Shown one piece after another: positions 37,101 through 45,644 of a stretch of DNA of 64,000 bases. Source of the stretch: Enterobacter cloacae complex sp. ECNIH7. GTDB lineage: Bacteria; Pseudomonadota; Gammaproteobacteria; Enterobacterales; Enterobacteriaceae. The stretch is from contig NZ_CP017990.1 of NCBI RefSeq assembly GCF_002208095.1, forward strand, positions 3,348,001-3,412,000. The letters are read 5' to 3'. Each line of letters begins with the position of its first letter. The first letter of the stretch is position 1. The notes under the pieces are model-generated. The model made no database searches. It was not told where the DNA came from and saw only the letters and a program-made list of their open reading frames with translations. Position numbers and translations under genes: made by a program.

Positions 37101-37571
37101 TCAATTTAAGCACTGCTCTTTGATGTATTCCTGCAAATATCCAACCTGTTTCGTCACTGTGACGATTCGCTCTCTGAGGGTGAAATAATCCCGTTCAGCG
37201 GAGTCAGTAAGTCGGGGGCCGGTAACATCGCCCAGGCCGCCGGTGCTGGTCGTTCCGTTCGCGGGACAGTTTGCGTTGAGCTGCAGCCGCTTACGGCCAG
37301 CAATGACATCGCTATGCAGACGCTCAATGGTTTCTTTCGCATCAGCCAGTTCTCCGGTGTATTTGGCATCCAGTGCAGCGACATCACGCTGGCGGGTCTG
37401 CATGTCTTTAATGGTGGCGGTCGCCAGGAGGAGTTTCTCAGTGGCCTTATCGCGCTGGTCTCTGTAAGTGATGGCGTTGTCGCGGTAGTGGTTCACGAAG
37501 AAAGCCAGTGCGCCGATTAACGCCAGCACCAGCAACTGCAGCCAGTAACGCTTAACCAGTGCGCTAATCAT
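37101..37571 (-). CDS. inner-membrane spanin subunit Rz
   Basis: This 156-residue i-spanin has one N-terminal membrane helix (residues 11-26), then a long coiled-coil ([20 protein letters not shown] onward). With Rz1 it fuses inner and outer membranes after peptidoglycan is cut. Its start overlaps the lysozyme stop by 4 bp. Confidence 0.93.
   Translation of the reverse strand: MISALVKRYWLQLLVLALIGALAFFVNHYRDNAITYRDQRDKATEKLLLATATIKDMQTRQRDVAALDAKYTGELADAKETIERLHSDVIAGRKRLQLNANCPANGTTSTGGLGDVTGPRLTDSAERDYFTLRERIVTVTKQVGYLQEYIKEQCLN
37154..37342 (-). CDS. outer-membrane spanin lipoprotein Rz1, nested in Rz
   Basis: This 62-residue frame lies wholly inside Rz in another register. It starts [15 protein letters not shown], has a lipobox ending AVSGC, and a short mature part rich in proline ([20 protein letters not shown]), exactly as expected for lambda-type Rz1. 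A longer frame start upstream is discarded since it would bury the lipoprotein signal. Confidence 0.85.
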   Translation of the reverse strand: MRKKPLSVCIAMSLLAVSGCSSTQTVPRTERPAPAAWAMLPAPDLLTPLNGIISPSESESSQ

Positions 37572-38008
37572 GACAGGAACAGAGCTCGCTCTGCCTCCCG
37601 CCGACGTGTCAGCCCATTCAGCACCTTCCCACCAGCTTTATTCCAGCGCAGGAACTCATCGGCAGCGCCAGCGTAATCACCGGAGTTGAGTTTTCGCAGC
37701 AGTGTCGATGTCGACAGGGAGCGAGCACCAAGGTTATACGTGAACGACACCAGAGCATCGAACTGCCCTTGAGTCAGACCCACTTTAACCAGGCGGGACA
37801 CGTCGCTTTCGTAGCTGACCAGCCCAGTCTTCAGCAGGCGTTCTGCAGTTTCCTGCTTAATGGTCATCCCGGCGCGGATTGGTTTTCCGTCGACAGGCTG
37901 AGTCCATCCATAGCCGATCGTCCATACGCCGACGCTGTCCTGGTAGGCGGTGAGTTTGCAGCCTTCGAACTGCTTGATCAGGGCAATGCCTTTATCACTG
38001 ATTTGCAT
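37568..38008 (-). CDS. endolysin, GH24 lysozyme
   Basis: This 146-residue T4/P22-type lysozyme has the catalytic triad pattern E-8-D-5-T in [19 protein letters not shown] and the helix [13 protein letters not shown]. There is no signal-anchor segment, so release depends on the holin. The ATG at 38008 with GGAGG six to ten bases upstream is preferred to the TTG four codons earlier. Confidence 0.93.
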   Translation of the reverse strand: MQISDKGIALIKQFEGCKLTAYQDSVGVWTIGYGWTQPVDGKPIRAGMTIKQETAERLLKTGLVSYESDVSRLVKVGLTQGQFDALVSFTYNLGARSLSTSTLLRKLNSGDYAGAADEFLRWNKAGGKVLNGLTRRREAERALFLS

Positions 38009-38336
38009 CACCGCCTCCAAACCGAGAATTAAACACCCGGGAAGCCATAACCTTCACTTGCTCTACGCCAACAAACCCGAGCGCGCCACCGATAGCGATC
38101 GACAGGGACTGTGGGAGGTTGAAGTAATCAAGAGCTGACACAGCGGTAAGGGTCAGGGCTCCACAGATTGCCCCCTCAAGGAGCATTTTCTTCCAGCCGC
38201 CACCGCCGTAAGCGATTCGCAATGCGGCCATTGCAACCGACAGCAATACTGCTCCCATCGGCGTTTCGCCACGCCACCAGCTGTGGAGTAGTTCGATAAA
38301 CTCCGTCCAGGAGTGGGGATCGTTATGCATTTTCAT
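37995..38336 (-). CDS. holin, lambda family
   Basis: This 113-residue holin of the lambda-family type has hydrophobic helices near residues 27-43, 52-68 and 76-92. The start Met-Lys-Met repeats the dual-start arrangement of lambda S, where initiation at Met1 gives an antiholin and at Met3 a holin. The gene overlaps the lysozyme gene by 14 bp. Confidence 0.88.
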   Translation of the reverse strand: MKMHNDPHSWTEFIELLHSWWRGETPMGAVLLSVAMAALRIAYGGGGWKKMLLEGAICGALTLTAVSALDYFNLPQSLSIAIGGALGFVGVEQVKVMASRVFNSRFGGGDANQ

Positions 38337-38373
38337 AGTCTCTCACCTCGCTGTGTGCGGGTGTTATTGAGGT

Positions 38374-38400
38374 AATAAAAAAGGCCGCTTGTGCGACCTC
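38374..38400 (-). terminator. terminator downstream of the phage methyltransferase
   Basis: On the minus strand GGTCGC/GCGGCC (one G-U pair) with an ACAA loop is followed by T6. It lies just past the methyltransferase stop at 38405 and before the holin. Late transcription must pass it. Confidence 0.65.
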
Positions 38401-38404
38401 ACGT

Positions 38405-39457
38405 TTATTCCCCTGTTAACGCCCTTATTTCCTCCACCGTCTGGCTAAACCTGTCCTTTTCGAGTTCAACGCCGATAGCATGGCGGCCAAGTTCCAGCGC
38501 GACTTTCACGGTCGAACCGGACCCCATAAAGAAATCAGCCACCACATCACCAGGCTTACTGCTGGCGTTGATGATCTGCCGCAACATGTCTGCGGGTTTT
38601 TCGCATGGGTGTTTACCTGGGTAAAACTGAACGGGTTTATGTGTCCAGACGTCGGTATAAGGAACGGATACAGAAACAGAGAAATGCCGCCGAAGTGATT
38701 TGTACTCTTCGAGCAGCTCTGAATATTTGCGATTCAACGATTGCCACAGAGCCACCAGCTGGTGGTGTGGTGTTGCCAGTTCGCCGTTCTGGTGCTTTTC
38801 GATGGCTACCTGCGTGAAAAGGGACTGAAGTTTCCGGTAGTCAGATTCATTCGGCAACTGCCACTGGCTTCCGCTGAACCAGTGAGACACCATGTTCTTC
38901 TTTCCAGTCGCATCGGCTATTTGTTTTGAGGATATGCCAAGCGCTTCACGTGCATCCCGGAAATAAGAAATTAGGGGAGTCATTACATGCTGCTTCAGCT
39001 CGCTTCCCTTCTCCGCGTAACCGTCGCTCTTTGGTTTATACGGCCCTTGGTAATGCTCAGCGAAGAGGATGCGCTCTGTTGCAGGGAAGTAAGAGCGCAG
39101 GCTCTCTTTATTACAGCCATTCCAGCGGCCCGACGGTTTAGCCCAGATGATGTGGTTCAGGACGTTGAACCGCTCACGCATCATGATTTCAATGTCTGCC
39201 GCCAGGCGGTGACCGGAGAACAGATAAAGACTGCCAGCAGGTTTAAGCACTCGCCAGAATTGTGCGAGGCACATATCAAGCCAGCGAAGATAATCCTCAT
39301 CCCCTTTCCATTGATTGTCCCAGCCGTTGGGTTTCACTTTGAAGTACGGCGGATCCGTGACTATAAGGTCAATGGAGTTATCAGGGAGAGTTACGATGTA
39401 TTGCAGGCTATCAGCGTTGACTAACTCAACACTGTTTATAATTACAGTATTTTTCAT
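38405..39457 (-). CDS. DNA methyltransferase, DPPY type (beta class)
   Basis: This 350-residue enzyme has motif IV TDPPYF (about residue 35) first and the AdoMet-binding motif DFFMGSGSTVKVALELGR near residue 315, the beta-class order. The middle part contains an HTH-like stretch (LGISSKQIADATGKKNMVSH), probably part of target recognition. It modifies N6-adenine or N4-cytosine; which one cannot be read with certainty. No restriction enzyme is adjacent, so protection of phage DNA is the likely job. Confidence 0.9.
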   Translation of the reverse strand: MKNTVIINSVELVNADSLQYIVTLPDNSIDLIVTDPPYFKVKPNGWDNQWKGDEDYLRWLDMCLAQFWRVLKPAGSLYLFSGHRLAADIEIMMRERFNVLNHIIWAKPSGRWNGCNKESLRSYFPATERILFAEHYQGPYKPKSDGYAEKGSELKQHVMTPLISYFRDAREALGISSKQIADATGKKNMVSHWFSGSQWQLPNESDYRKLQSLFTQVAIEKHQNGELATPHHQLVALWQSLNRKYSELLEEYKSLRRHFSVSVSVPYTDVWTHKPVQFYPGKHPCEKPADMLRQIINASSKPGDVVADFFMGSGSTVKVALELGRHAIGVELEKDRFSQTVEEIRALTGE

Positions 39458-39519
39458 AGATCAGTAAGCGTAACTCTGATAGGCTCACTATGCTTTTGCG
39501 CTAAAGCGGTGGGCCTTGG

Positions 39520-39591
39520 TTAGCTTGTGACCTGTAAGCATGAGCTGATGGTTGGTCGGGTGCTACAACACCCACCAGCCGCCCATTCCAC
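39520..39591 (-). CDS. possible 23-residue small protein
   Basis: A GTG-started frame (MEWAAGGCCSTRPTISSCLQ, then VTS) lies seven bases after a perfect GGAGGAG. It contains three cysteines. An overlapping eight-codon frame, MGGWWVL, uses an ATG at 39586. The DNA also forms the hairpin GGGTG-N6-CACCC type (about 39557-39572). This is the only content I can see in 39458-39625; it could be a small gene or a structured leader of the methyltransferase. Confidence 0.35.
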   Translation of the reverse strand: MEWAAGGCCSTRPTISSCLQVTS

Positions 39592-39625
39592 AGCAAAACT
39601 CCTCCATATTGAAGGAACGAAGGCG

Positions 39626-39662
39626 TAAAAAAGCCCTGATTTTCAGGTCAGGGCATTTTTAA
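39626..39662. terminator. bidirectional terminator downstream of the SDH protease gene
   Basis: Perfect stem GCCCTGA (39633-39639) / TCAGGGC (39648-39654) flanked by A6 on the left and T5 on the right. It closes the two-gene protease cassette. Confidence 0.85.
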
Positions 39663-39675
39663 TAAAATCTGAAAT

Positions 39676-40575
39676 TTACGCGTTTCCAGGAGGGACATGC
39701 CAGACTCTTCGGCCATCCTCATGGTTCTCGATAATCTTGGCTGCTGTACTGCCACCAAAAGTGTGCATATAGCTATGATGTATCGTTAACACTATATCTT
39801 GTAATGCCTGATCTGCTTCCATCGGTATGATTTTCAAACCAATTTGGCTAGCTTTATCACTGTGAATATGACGTGCATGAGCAAAAGTTGAACTGTGGTT
39901 ATTCAGGCTTGAACAAATAGCTTCAGCCTTTTGCTGGGCATCTGGATCCCCATCAAACATACCAGTAATTAGCCATTCACTGACAATTGTTGTTGCCCAT
40001 TGGATTGCCTTTTCACACTCACCAATGAACGTCGGATTGAGTTTAGACAGTGTAAATTGCCAATACGCAGCAGTCGCAGGGTTTTTAATAATATCTTGCA
40101 TAGCCTTCTGCGCTTCTTCAATCACGCCATGTGCTGGCACGCCACCGATTTGGGGATCGAAAGGACCGATATTTGATTGTTTCCCCATGATGATTTCTTT
40201 TGCACAACAAGCCAACATAGTCCCTGCTGACATAGATATCATGGGGACAAAAGCACGGATATCGTTACCGAACTTAGCTCTCAAGTAATAACCTATCGAT
40301 TCTAAGGCGGCGATATCCCCACCAGGTGTATGCAAAATGAGATCAAGCCCCTTCGTGGCATCGAGCCCATGAACCGCTGTCATGAATCCATTTTTATCAT
40401 CATCAGACATAGTACATAAATGCGAGCTATTCTGAAGGAACCCCGAGTAGTACGCAATGACGTTACGTCCGGTCATCTGCGACATCTCTTTGATATATTT
40501 GCTTCTTACTGTGTCTAGGGGGCTTTTTTGGGCGAGGACTGCAACCTCGCCCATAACATGATTCCAATTAGGCAT
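39676..40575 (-). CDS. SDH-family Clp-fold serine protease-like protein
   Basis: This 299-residue protein has the Clp-crotonase fold motifs of the serine dehydrogenase proteinase (SDH_sah) family. They are HTPGGD (residues 82-87), SMSAGTML with the candidate nucleophile Ser116, and GPFDPQIGG (137-145). There is no signal peptide or N-terminal membrane helix, unlike SppA, so it should act in the cytosol. It is distinct from the S49 prohead protease at 30301-31167. It lies downstream of Q and the late control region, the slot that holds toxin genes in Stx phages, is more AT-rich than its neighbours, and is flanked by terminators. Its substrate is unknown. Confidence 0.8.
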   Translation of the reverse strand: MPNWNHVMGEVAVLAQKSPLDTVRSKYIKEMSQMTGRNVIAYYSGFLQNSSHLCTMSDDDKNGFMTAVHGLDATKGLDLILHTPGGDIAALESIGYYLRAKFGNDIRAFVPMISMSAGTMLACCAKEIIMGKQSNIGPFDPQIGGVPAHGVIEEAQKAMQDIIKNPATAAYWQFTLSKLNPTFIGECEKAIQWATTIVSEWLITGMFDGDPDAQQKAEAICSSLNNHSSTFAHARHIHSDKASQIGLKIIPMEADQALQDIVLTIHHSYMHTFGGSTAAKIIENHEDGRRVWHVPPGNA

Positions 40576-40589
40576 TGTTCATCTTATTG

Positions 40590-40799
40590 TTAGTATGAAT
40601 ACAGTTGGTACGATGCATTTCCTTGTTGATTGTAATCAACATTTTCCAGGTGAGAACCTGTCGAATAAATCACACCTTTTTGCCCAGAACCAACTGATGA
40701 GGTACTCATTACTCTGCGACCAAAATCAGTTGCTGTTTCGTTTGGCAAAAATTCTGCGGGGGTGATACCAAAATCGTCATAAAGCTGGTTTATGTTCAT
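40590..40799 (-). CDS. small protein paired with the SDH-like protease
   Basis: This 69-residue protein (MNINQLYDDFGITPAEFLPN) has an acidic N-terminus and a C-terminus rich in Ser, Gly, Tyr and Asn (STGSHLENVDYNQQGNASYQ). I do not recognise it. It starts the cassette, 14 bp upstream of the protease gene, so the two are probably cotranscribed. It might be a substrate, adaptor or regulator of the protease. Confidence 0.65.
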   Translation of the reverse strand: MNINQLYDDFGITPAEFLPNETATDFGRRVMSTSSVGSGQKGVIYSTGSHLENVDYNQQGNASYQLYSY

Positions 40800-40880
40800 G
40801 GCTGCGCTCTCCAACAAACTACATGTAGTAAAAAAACAACTTCGGCACACAACATGTAGATTTCACTAAGGGATAGATAC

Positions 40881-40903
40881 GAAAAAACCTCCCAAGTGGA
40901 GGT
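40881..40903 (-). terminator. tR'-like terminator upstream of the protease cassette
   Basis: Stem ACCTCC/GGAGGT with a short loop (CAAGT), then T6 on the minus strand. It is about 80 bp upstream of the first late gene. Confidence 0.85.
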
Positions 40904-41110
40904 CAAGATTGCTTTAGTTATGCGCTAAATATGGTCTGAACATACGTTATATGCAATCTTTTTTGCACAGATTAGTGGTGTTTCTCGGAGATTTCTTGAC
41001 TTTTTTTGTTGTAAGTGCAGCTTAACAACAAATTCCTATGAATGTATAAACAGTATCTTTTTATGTTGTTATGGTCGCCGGGTAATCCCATCCACTTAGT
41101 ACGTGAAAAT

Positions 41111-41135
41111 GAAAAACCCGCTCGCTGGCGGGTTT
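41111..41135 (-). terminator. terminator after the early operon
   Basis: Stem AACCCGC/GCGGGTT around TCGCTG, followed on the minus strand by T5. It lies about 95 bp past the Q stop and would end early leftward transcripts. Confidence 0.85.
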
Positions 41136-41227
41136 ATATACTCATGGCAACATATCAAATTAGCTTCAAATATCGCTTATTTTGTTGCATTTTGCAAGCC
41201 TGATTGAAGACGTTAGTGAAATTTACT

Positions 41228-41920
41228 TCACATTTCTACCACTTTCACTTCTTCGTACTCTTCGTACCGCGCCAGGCTTTCACGTAACGCCAGGCTGTCC
41301 ATTTCCACGAAAGCTGCTTTAAATGCTGCCCAGTGAGCAGCGTATACCCTGAGCCAGGTTGAACGCTCCACGCTCACCATGCGGGCCAGTGCCGCCCCCG
41401 CATATTCCTGGTACGTATCGTTATTGCGTGATGCGGCAACTTCCTGGGCCGCGAGCCAGACAAGCCCCACTAATTTTTTTGTTACTCTGTCCTGGAGCTT
41501 CTTACTCCCCTGCTGATGCTGAAACTGTGCCCAAACGTACTGGCACATTAATGTCTGGTACCGGAAAGACAGATCATATCCATAGCAATACCGAACCCAC
41601 GCCTGCAGATGCTCTCCAAGGCCATTTACCGAGCGGCGCCACGCAGAACTCGCAAACTCGGCATCCTTCATAGGTGGTAATGGGCGTCGACGGCTTCTTG
41701 TCTCCAGAACATAAAGCGGAGTGGCCAGAGTTTTTACAACATTCGATCCACAACCTTCCCCACCCTCCATGACGATTTCTGGATGGTGCCGGGGATACTT
41801 ATTTTTATCTGCTGGTGGATGCTCACTGAACGCCTGCAGCTGTCCCTTCGTCGATCCTGAGAAATCGGCCAGCGCGCGGCGTAATTCAATACGGGTATAT
41901 TCGAGTTCTTGTAAATTCAT
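41228..41920 (-). CDS. antitermination protein Q (Phage_antitermQ type)
   Basis: This 230-residue protein (MNLQELEYTRIELRRALADF) matches the phage antitermination Q family by its N-terminal segment SGSTKGQLQAFSEHPPADKN and its helical C-terminal half. It should load on RNA polymerase at the late promoter and allow expression of the lysis and morphogenesis genes. The start at 41920 is preferred to one seven codons upstream. It is the last early gene, directly before the late control region. Confidence 0.85.
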   Translation of the reverse strand: MNLQELEYTRIELRRALADFSGSTKGQLQAFSEHPPADKNKYPRHHPEIVMEGGEGCGSNVVKTLATPLYVLETRSRRRPLPPMKDAEFASSAWRRSVNGLGEHLQAWVRYCYGYDLSFRYQTLMCQYVWAQFQHQQGSKKLQDRVTKKLVGLVWLAAQEVAASRNNDTYQEYAGAALARMVSVERSTWLRVYAAHWAAFKAAFVEMDSLALRESLARYEEYEEVKVVEM

Positions 41921-41941
41921 AATGCTCAGCGCTCCATACAA

Positions 41942-43003
41942 TTACGCTTTCGTTATTACGCCGATCGCCAGCGCACGATTCATAAACCGGAACAGCAGCT
42001 CCAGCTGAGTACCGTGTTTTTTCTCAAACGCTGCTAAATCGGCATGTAGTTTGTCGTGACACTCTCTGCACAGAGGGAACACGAACAAATCATGTGCTTT
42101 TGTGGCGGTACCGCCCATCCCTTGACCAATGACATGGTGTGGATCATCCGCTGGCCGCCGGCAACCTTCACACGGCTGGGTTTTAACCCACTGGGTATAA
42201 TCCTCATTCACCCACCGACGATGTTTCGGACGTAACATGAATGATTCAGGGGATTCTGGATCCGCATGCAGAGCCAGAACCTTTGGCTGTTCATAGGCTA
42301 CTTCCTGATTTGCTCCATGCTTTAATTTCGCAGCCGTGACCGCAGGGGTGACCTTCTTCTGCAAAATGCTTTTTGCGGGGGGCATCGGCACAATGTCACT
42401 TTCTCGATATACGGATAAAAACGGCTCGTCCGGTAAGCGAAGCGCACGCTGGGCCATCCTTTCCGTGATTGCATCAGCAATGCCTGAATAAACGGCCCAC
42501 CAGCACAATTCACCGAGGGATAATTCACGCTCGTTGTTATAGCCAAGCGATGACAGGATGGAACTGATCAGCCAGTTAATGAGATTACGCCGGGCCAGTT
42601 CTGCCAGCGCCGCGGTGGTTTGATCGCGCAGCTGGTTATCGCAATGCCAACAGAGCAACATTGATCCAGGGGGATGTCGCATCGTTACCAGCTCATGATG
42701 GTGATAATCAGTGTGCGGGTACTGGCATTCCTTCACGTTACGCTCTAACCAGGATTCCAACGCGCTCAAACCGCCTGCTGCACGGATTACTCTCTCGTCG
42801 GTAAAGAATTCCTCGAGGGACTTATCTTCTGCCAGCGGCTGCCTGGCATCAGGGACGAGCCCCGACGGAAGTCCAGCCATGCTTTTTGGCTGAGGCTCCA
42901 CCAGCACACGCCCCTGTTGAAACAGAGACATCAGTTCGCTACCCGGCTTTAACACCACAAGCCCCAGGCGCGGAACAGTCTCGGCTGTAAACAGTCCTCT
43001 CAC
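41942..43003 (-). CDS. DUF968 protein with HNH-like zinc motif
   Basis: This 353-residue DUF968 protein (YbcN/YdfU group of lambdoid phages) has a C-terminal domain with CEGCRRPADDPHHVIGQGMG and PLCRECHDKLHADL. This is the Cys-Cys...His-His pattern of HNH nucleases and of the Rap/NinG type recombination proteins. A recombination or nuclease role near the end of the early operon is likely but not proven. Overlaps the antirepressor gene by 4 bp. Confidence 0.85.
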   Translation of the reverse strand: MRGLFTAETVPRLGLVVLKPGSELMSLFQQGRVLVEPQPKSMAGLPSGLVPDARQPLAEDKSLEEFFTDERVIRAAGGLSALESWLERNVKECQYPHTDYHHHELVTMRHPPGSMLLCWHCDNQLRDQTTAALAELARRNLINWLISSILSSLGYNNERELSLGELCWWAVYSGIADAITERMAQRALRLPDEPFLSVYRESDIVPMPPAKSILQKKVTPAVTAAKLKHGANQEVAYEQPKVLALHADPESPESFMLRPKHRRWVNEDYTQWVKTQPCEGCRRPADDPHHVIGQGMGGTATKAHDLFVFPLCRECHDKLHADLAAFEKKHGTQLELLFRFMNRALAIGVITKA

Positions 43004-43692
43004 GCGGCATGCCCCTTAGCGATGTGTGCCGTCCACAGGCCACCGATCCACTCGATGCCTTTGGGTGTGAAACGAGCCTGGCTAAAGGCGTAGTTTGTTT
43101 CGCTCGAAGTGCCAGTTTTAACTTCAAACCGCCCGGCTGCAATGTGCTGGTGCCGCGGTGTCAGCACTCCGCCGAGCCGGTACATAATGTCGCTCTCAAT
43201 GAGGAACAAGCGGAAATCGGTCTCTTTGGCCTGCAACAGCTTTGCCACCTGGCGGAAAGACATTGAGCCTTTGGCAGTACAATACCGATCGACAAACTCA
43301 ATTTTCGGCGCGGCAGCGGCTAACTGCTGGCTGAGTTGTTCTGTCTGCTCGGCCAGATCCGCGGCGAGACGTAATGCCTCCGGCAATGTTTGCGGGACAC
43401 TTACGGCCTGGCTGTTCTCCAGCTCTTGCCAGCGATCGACAACAGCGGCGGTAAATTCTGGCGACAGCCTGGCGACGATCACCAGAGAATCACGTTTGTT
43501 GAACCAATACTCCTCGTAGGTTTGCCCGTTTTGCGGGTGTGTATAGGGGGTGTGCGCCAACGGCGCGGTTAAAATACCTGCAGATGCAAGGCGCTCAGCT
43601 GAGCGCTTCACATCACCATGTTTGCTCTGGACCAGCCTGGCAATTTCACGGCTGGACATTGTCACAACACCCTTTGCGGTTAACTGATTCAT
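43000..43692 (-). CDS. antirepressor (Rha-like plus KilAC/ANT domain)
   Basis: This 230-residue protein has an N-terminal Rha-like segment (MSSREIARLVQSKHGDVKRS, then ARLSPEFTAAVVDRWQELE). A coiled stretch is followed by a C-terminal ANT/KilAC domain (SMSFRQVAKLLQAKETDFRL, then ARFTPKGIEWIGGL). Such proteins interfere with phage repressors. The ATG at 43692 follows GGAG; the longer frame upstream overlaps the methyltransferase gene. Confidence 0.87.
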   Translation of the reverse strand: MNQLTAKGVVTMSSREIARLVQSKHGDVKRSAERLASAGILTAPLAHTPYTHPQNGQTYEEYWFNKRDSLVIVARLSPEFTAAVVDRWQELENSQAVSVPQTLPEALRLAADLAEQTEQLSQQLAAAAPKIEFVDRYCTAKGSMSFRQVAKLLQAKETDFRLFLIESDIMYRLGGVLTPRHQHIAAGRFEVKTGTSSETNYAFSQARFTPKGIEWIGGLWTAHIAKGHAA

Positions 43693-43706
43693 GCTATTTC
43701 TCCATA

Positions 43707-45644
43707 TCAGGCGGCTGCACCCGCCTTTTGATTTGCACATAATTCAGGAAGATTTGCTTCTACCAGCGCACGAGCGAACGGCGGCGGTACTGCGTTACCG
43801 CAGCGCGCTACCTGCTTGTCTTTGGCATAACGATTGCCGCGATAGTCCTGATCGATAACGTAGCCGTCAGGGAAGCCCTGCGCCTTATAAAGCTCATGCG
43901 GTTGCAGCATGCGCATTCCGATATCGACGATCTGGTACTTAACCCCCTCGATCGTCACCAGCCATTCATCCTCGCTTTCACCGCAGTAGGTTTCGAGGAA
44001 TGTCCGGACCTCGCCAACGTGCTGGCCACCAGCGGTAATCGTCGGCATAGGAGTATCCATCGTCTGACCGTCGCGGCAGGTTCCGCGCAGCTTCACCAGG
44101 TGCGACGCAACTACCGCATGGTGATCAACAGTGGTAACGGAATGCGCGGGTTCATCCAGACCAACACCTGGGCCCGTGTAATTCCCACCATAGTGCTTCG
44201 CCAGGAACGCACTCACCGTTGCAAACTTATTACCACCAGCAGTGACCGTGCCGAGCGGGTTATTCAGTTGAAGAACACGCGGTTCTTGCCCTGGGCGTTC
44301 GCCGTACCCCATCTGGATCAGTGTTGGAGTTACCAGCTGCGACTTACCGCCACCACCTGCAGTAATCGTCGCGCTCGGTTCGTCAGCCCTGTGCCCAACA
44401 CTGGCACCAAACTGGCGGGCGATGACCGGCGCAACCACGCACGCGCGGGACTGCTTGAGGATTGTATGAGCGGGTTTATCCAGCGGGCGCGGCTTTGCCT
44501 GGTACTCACTGCCGCCATTGCCAGCCAGGAACGGTGTCAGGGCGGCCTCAACTACGCCAAGCGCATGCCCATTCCCGCCCGGGCGCGCCGACGTACCAGC
44601 GGTGACAGTTGGAACCGGCTCGGTCACTGGCTGCCCGGTGGCCCCGGTGCGGAATTTAGTAAGATGCGGTACCGCCAGCGCGTAGCCATGCTTTTTAGTG
44701 ATGGTCTGCAATGGCTCTAACAACGATTGCCCGCGGAAACAGTCATAACCTCCTTTCGTCGTGGTGTGGTTACACTTCACGATGAAAGGTGATGCGCTTT
44801 CGATAACAAAGCGCTGGATGCCGCGCGCGATACGTTTGAGCGTATTTTCCGCCAGCGGCTTTTTGCGGTCGAAGATGGAACGGGCCGGAATGTTCCAGTC
44901 AATGCACTCCGCCGCGGTACGCCATGGCGCCAGCTTGCCGCTTTGTACTTCCAGTGATTTTGGATCCCCATGAGTCGCTTCAGGCCAATGAATCTTGCGG
45001 CCGTCACAGCGCATGACCATGAAGAAACGCTTTCTGATCGTCGGCGCGCCGTAGTCACAAGCGCGCAGCTCACGATAATCGACCTCATAGCCAAGCCCGG
45101 CGATCAGCTGTTGCGCCTGCTGGCCGTGCGGCTCAATGGCAAGAAATTCACAAACCTCAGCCAGTGCTGGGTGATTCGCCGCGATACCAGTCGACAGCAT
45201 GCCGACAAATGCCTCGAATGTTTCACCTGCACGCTCAGGATCCGGGCGTAATTCTTCCTCCAGTAGCGGGCCCCATGTCTTAAATTCTTCGACGTTCTCC
45301 AGCATCATGACGCGGGGACGTACAGCCAGCGCCCAGCGCAGGACAATCCACGCCAGCCCGCGAATCTCTTTCTTAACCGGCTTAGCGCCCTTCGCTTTGG
45401 AAAAGTGGCGGCAGTCAGGGCTAAACCAGGCCAGACCGACAGGTTTACCGCTGGTGGCTGCGCTTGGGTCAACGTCAAACACCGACTCGCAATAATGCAG
45501 CGTGTCCGGGTGATTCGTCTTATGCATCGCAATAGCGTTTTCGTCGTGGTTGATAGCGATATCCACGCTACGCCCGATCGCCAGTTCAATGCCTGTACTC
45601 GCCCCGCCACCACCAGCAAAGTTATCAACGATAATTTCACGCAT
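43707..45644 (-). CDS. DNA C5-cytosine methyltransferase with repeated TITAG modules
   Basis: This 645-residue enzyme has motif I DNFAGGGGASTGIELA, a variant motif IV FSPDC with the catalytic Cys78, ENVEEF as motif VI and RKRFFMV as motif VIII. The C-terminal motifs are PHELYKAQGFPDGY and CGNAVPPPFARAL. Between residues 308 and 540, in place of a compact target-recognition domain, a ten-residue unit of the form D-x-P-x-x-T-[IV]-T-A-G recurs seven times at 32-48 residue spacing. Start ATG 45644 overlaps the upstream stop. No partner nuclease is present. Confidence 0.92.
   Translation of the reverse strand: MREIIVDNFAGGGGASTGIELAIGRSVDIAINHDENAIAMHKTNHPDTLHYCESVFDVDPSAATSGKPVGLAWFSPDCRHFSKAKGAKPVKKEIRGLAWIVLRWALAVRPRVMMLENVEEFKTWGPLLEEELRPDPERAGETFEAFVGMLSTGIAANHPALAEVCEFLAIEPHGQQAQQLIAGLGYEVDYRELRACDYGAPTIRKRFFMVMRCDGRKIHWPEATHGDPKSLEVQSGKLAPWRTAAECIDWNIPARSIFDRKKPLAENTLKRIARGIQRFVIESASPFIVKCNHTTTKGGYDCFRGQSLLEPLQTITKKHGYALAVPHLTKFRTGATGQPVTEPVPTVTAGTSARPGGNGHALGVVEAALTPFLAGNGGSEYQAKPRPLDKPAHTILKQSRACVVAPVIARQFGASVGHRADEPSATITAGGGGKSQLVTPTLIQMGYGERPGQEPRVLQLNNPLGTVTAGGNKFATVSAFLAKHYGGNYTGPGVGLDEPAHSVTTVDHHAVVASHLVKLRGTCRDGQTMDTPMPTITAGGQHVGEVRTFLETYCGESEDEWLVTIEGVKYQIVDIGMRMLQPHELYKAQGFPDGYVIDQDYRGNRYAKDKQVARCGNAVPPPFARALVEANLPELCANQKAGAAA

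Larger units (their letters stand above)
40800..41227 (-). promoter_or_regulatory. late control region (pR'-tR'-like) between Q and the late genes
   Basis: This AT-rich, gene-free stretch of 428 bp follows Q in the place of lambda pR' and tR'. It contains two leftward terminators (41111-41135 and 40881-40903). Between them, TTGCAT-17-CATATT on the minus strand is one possible promoter, but I cannot pick the Q-binding site with confidence. Late genes, starting with the small protein and SDH-like protease, would be expressed when Q lets RNA polymerase read through the second terminator. Confidence 0.6.

Noticed and set aside
39458..39675. Possible phage tRNA gene near the lysis region, as in Stx phages
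   Set aside because: No T-arm consensus, no acceptor stem pairing and no CCA end could be built on either strand.
41042..41060. LexA-like half site (TACTGTTTATACATTCAT on the minus strand) upstream of the protease cassette
   Set aside because: It has one CTGT half but no matching ACAG at the needed spacing; Q control explains the cassette's position better.
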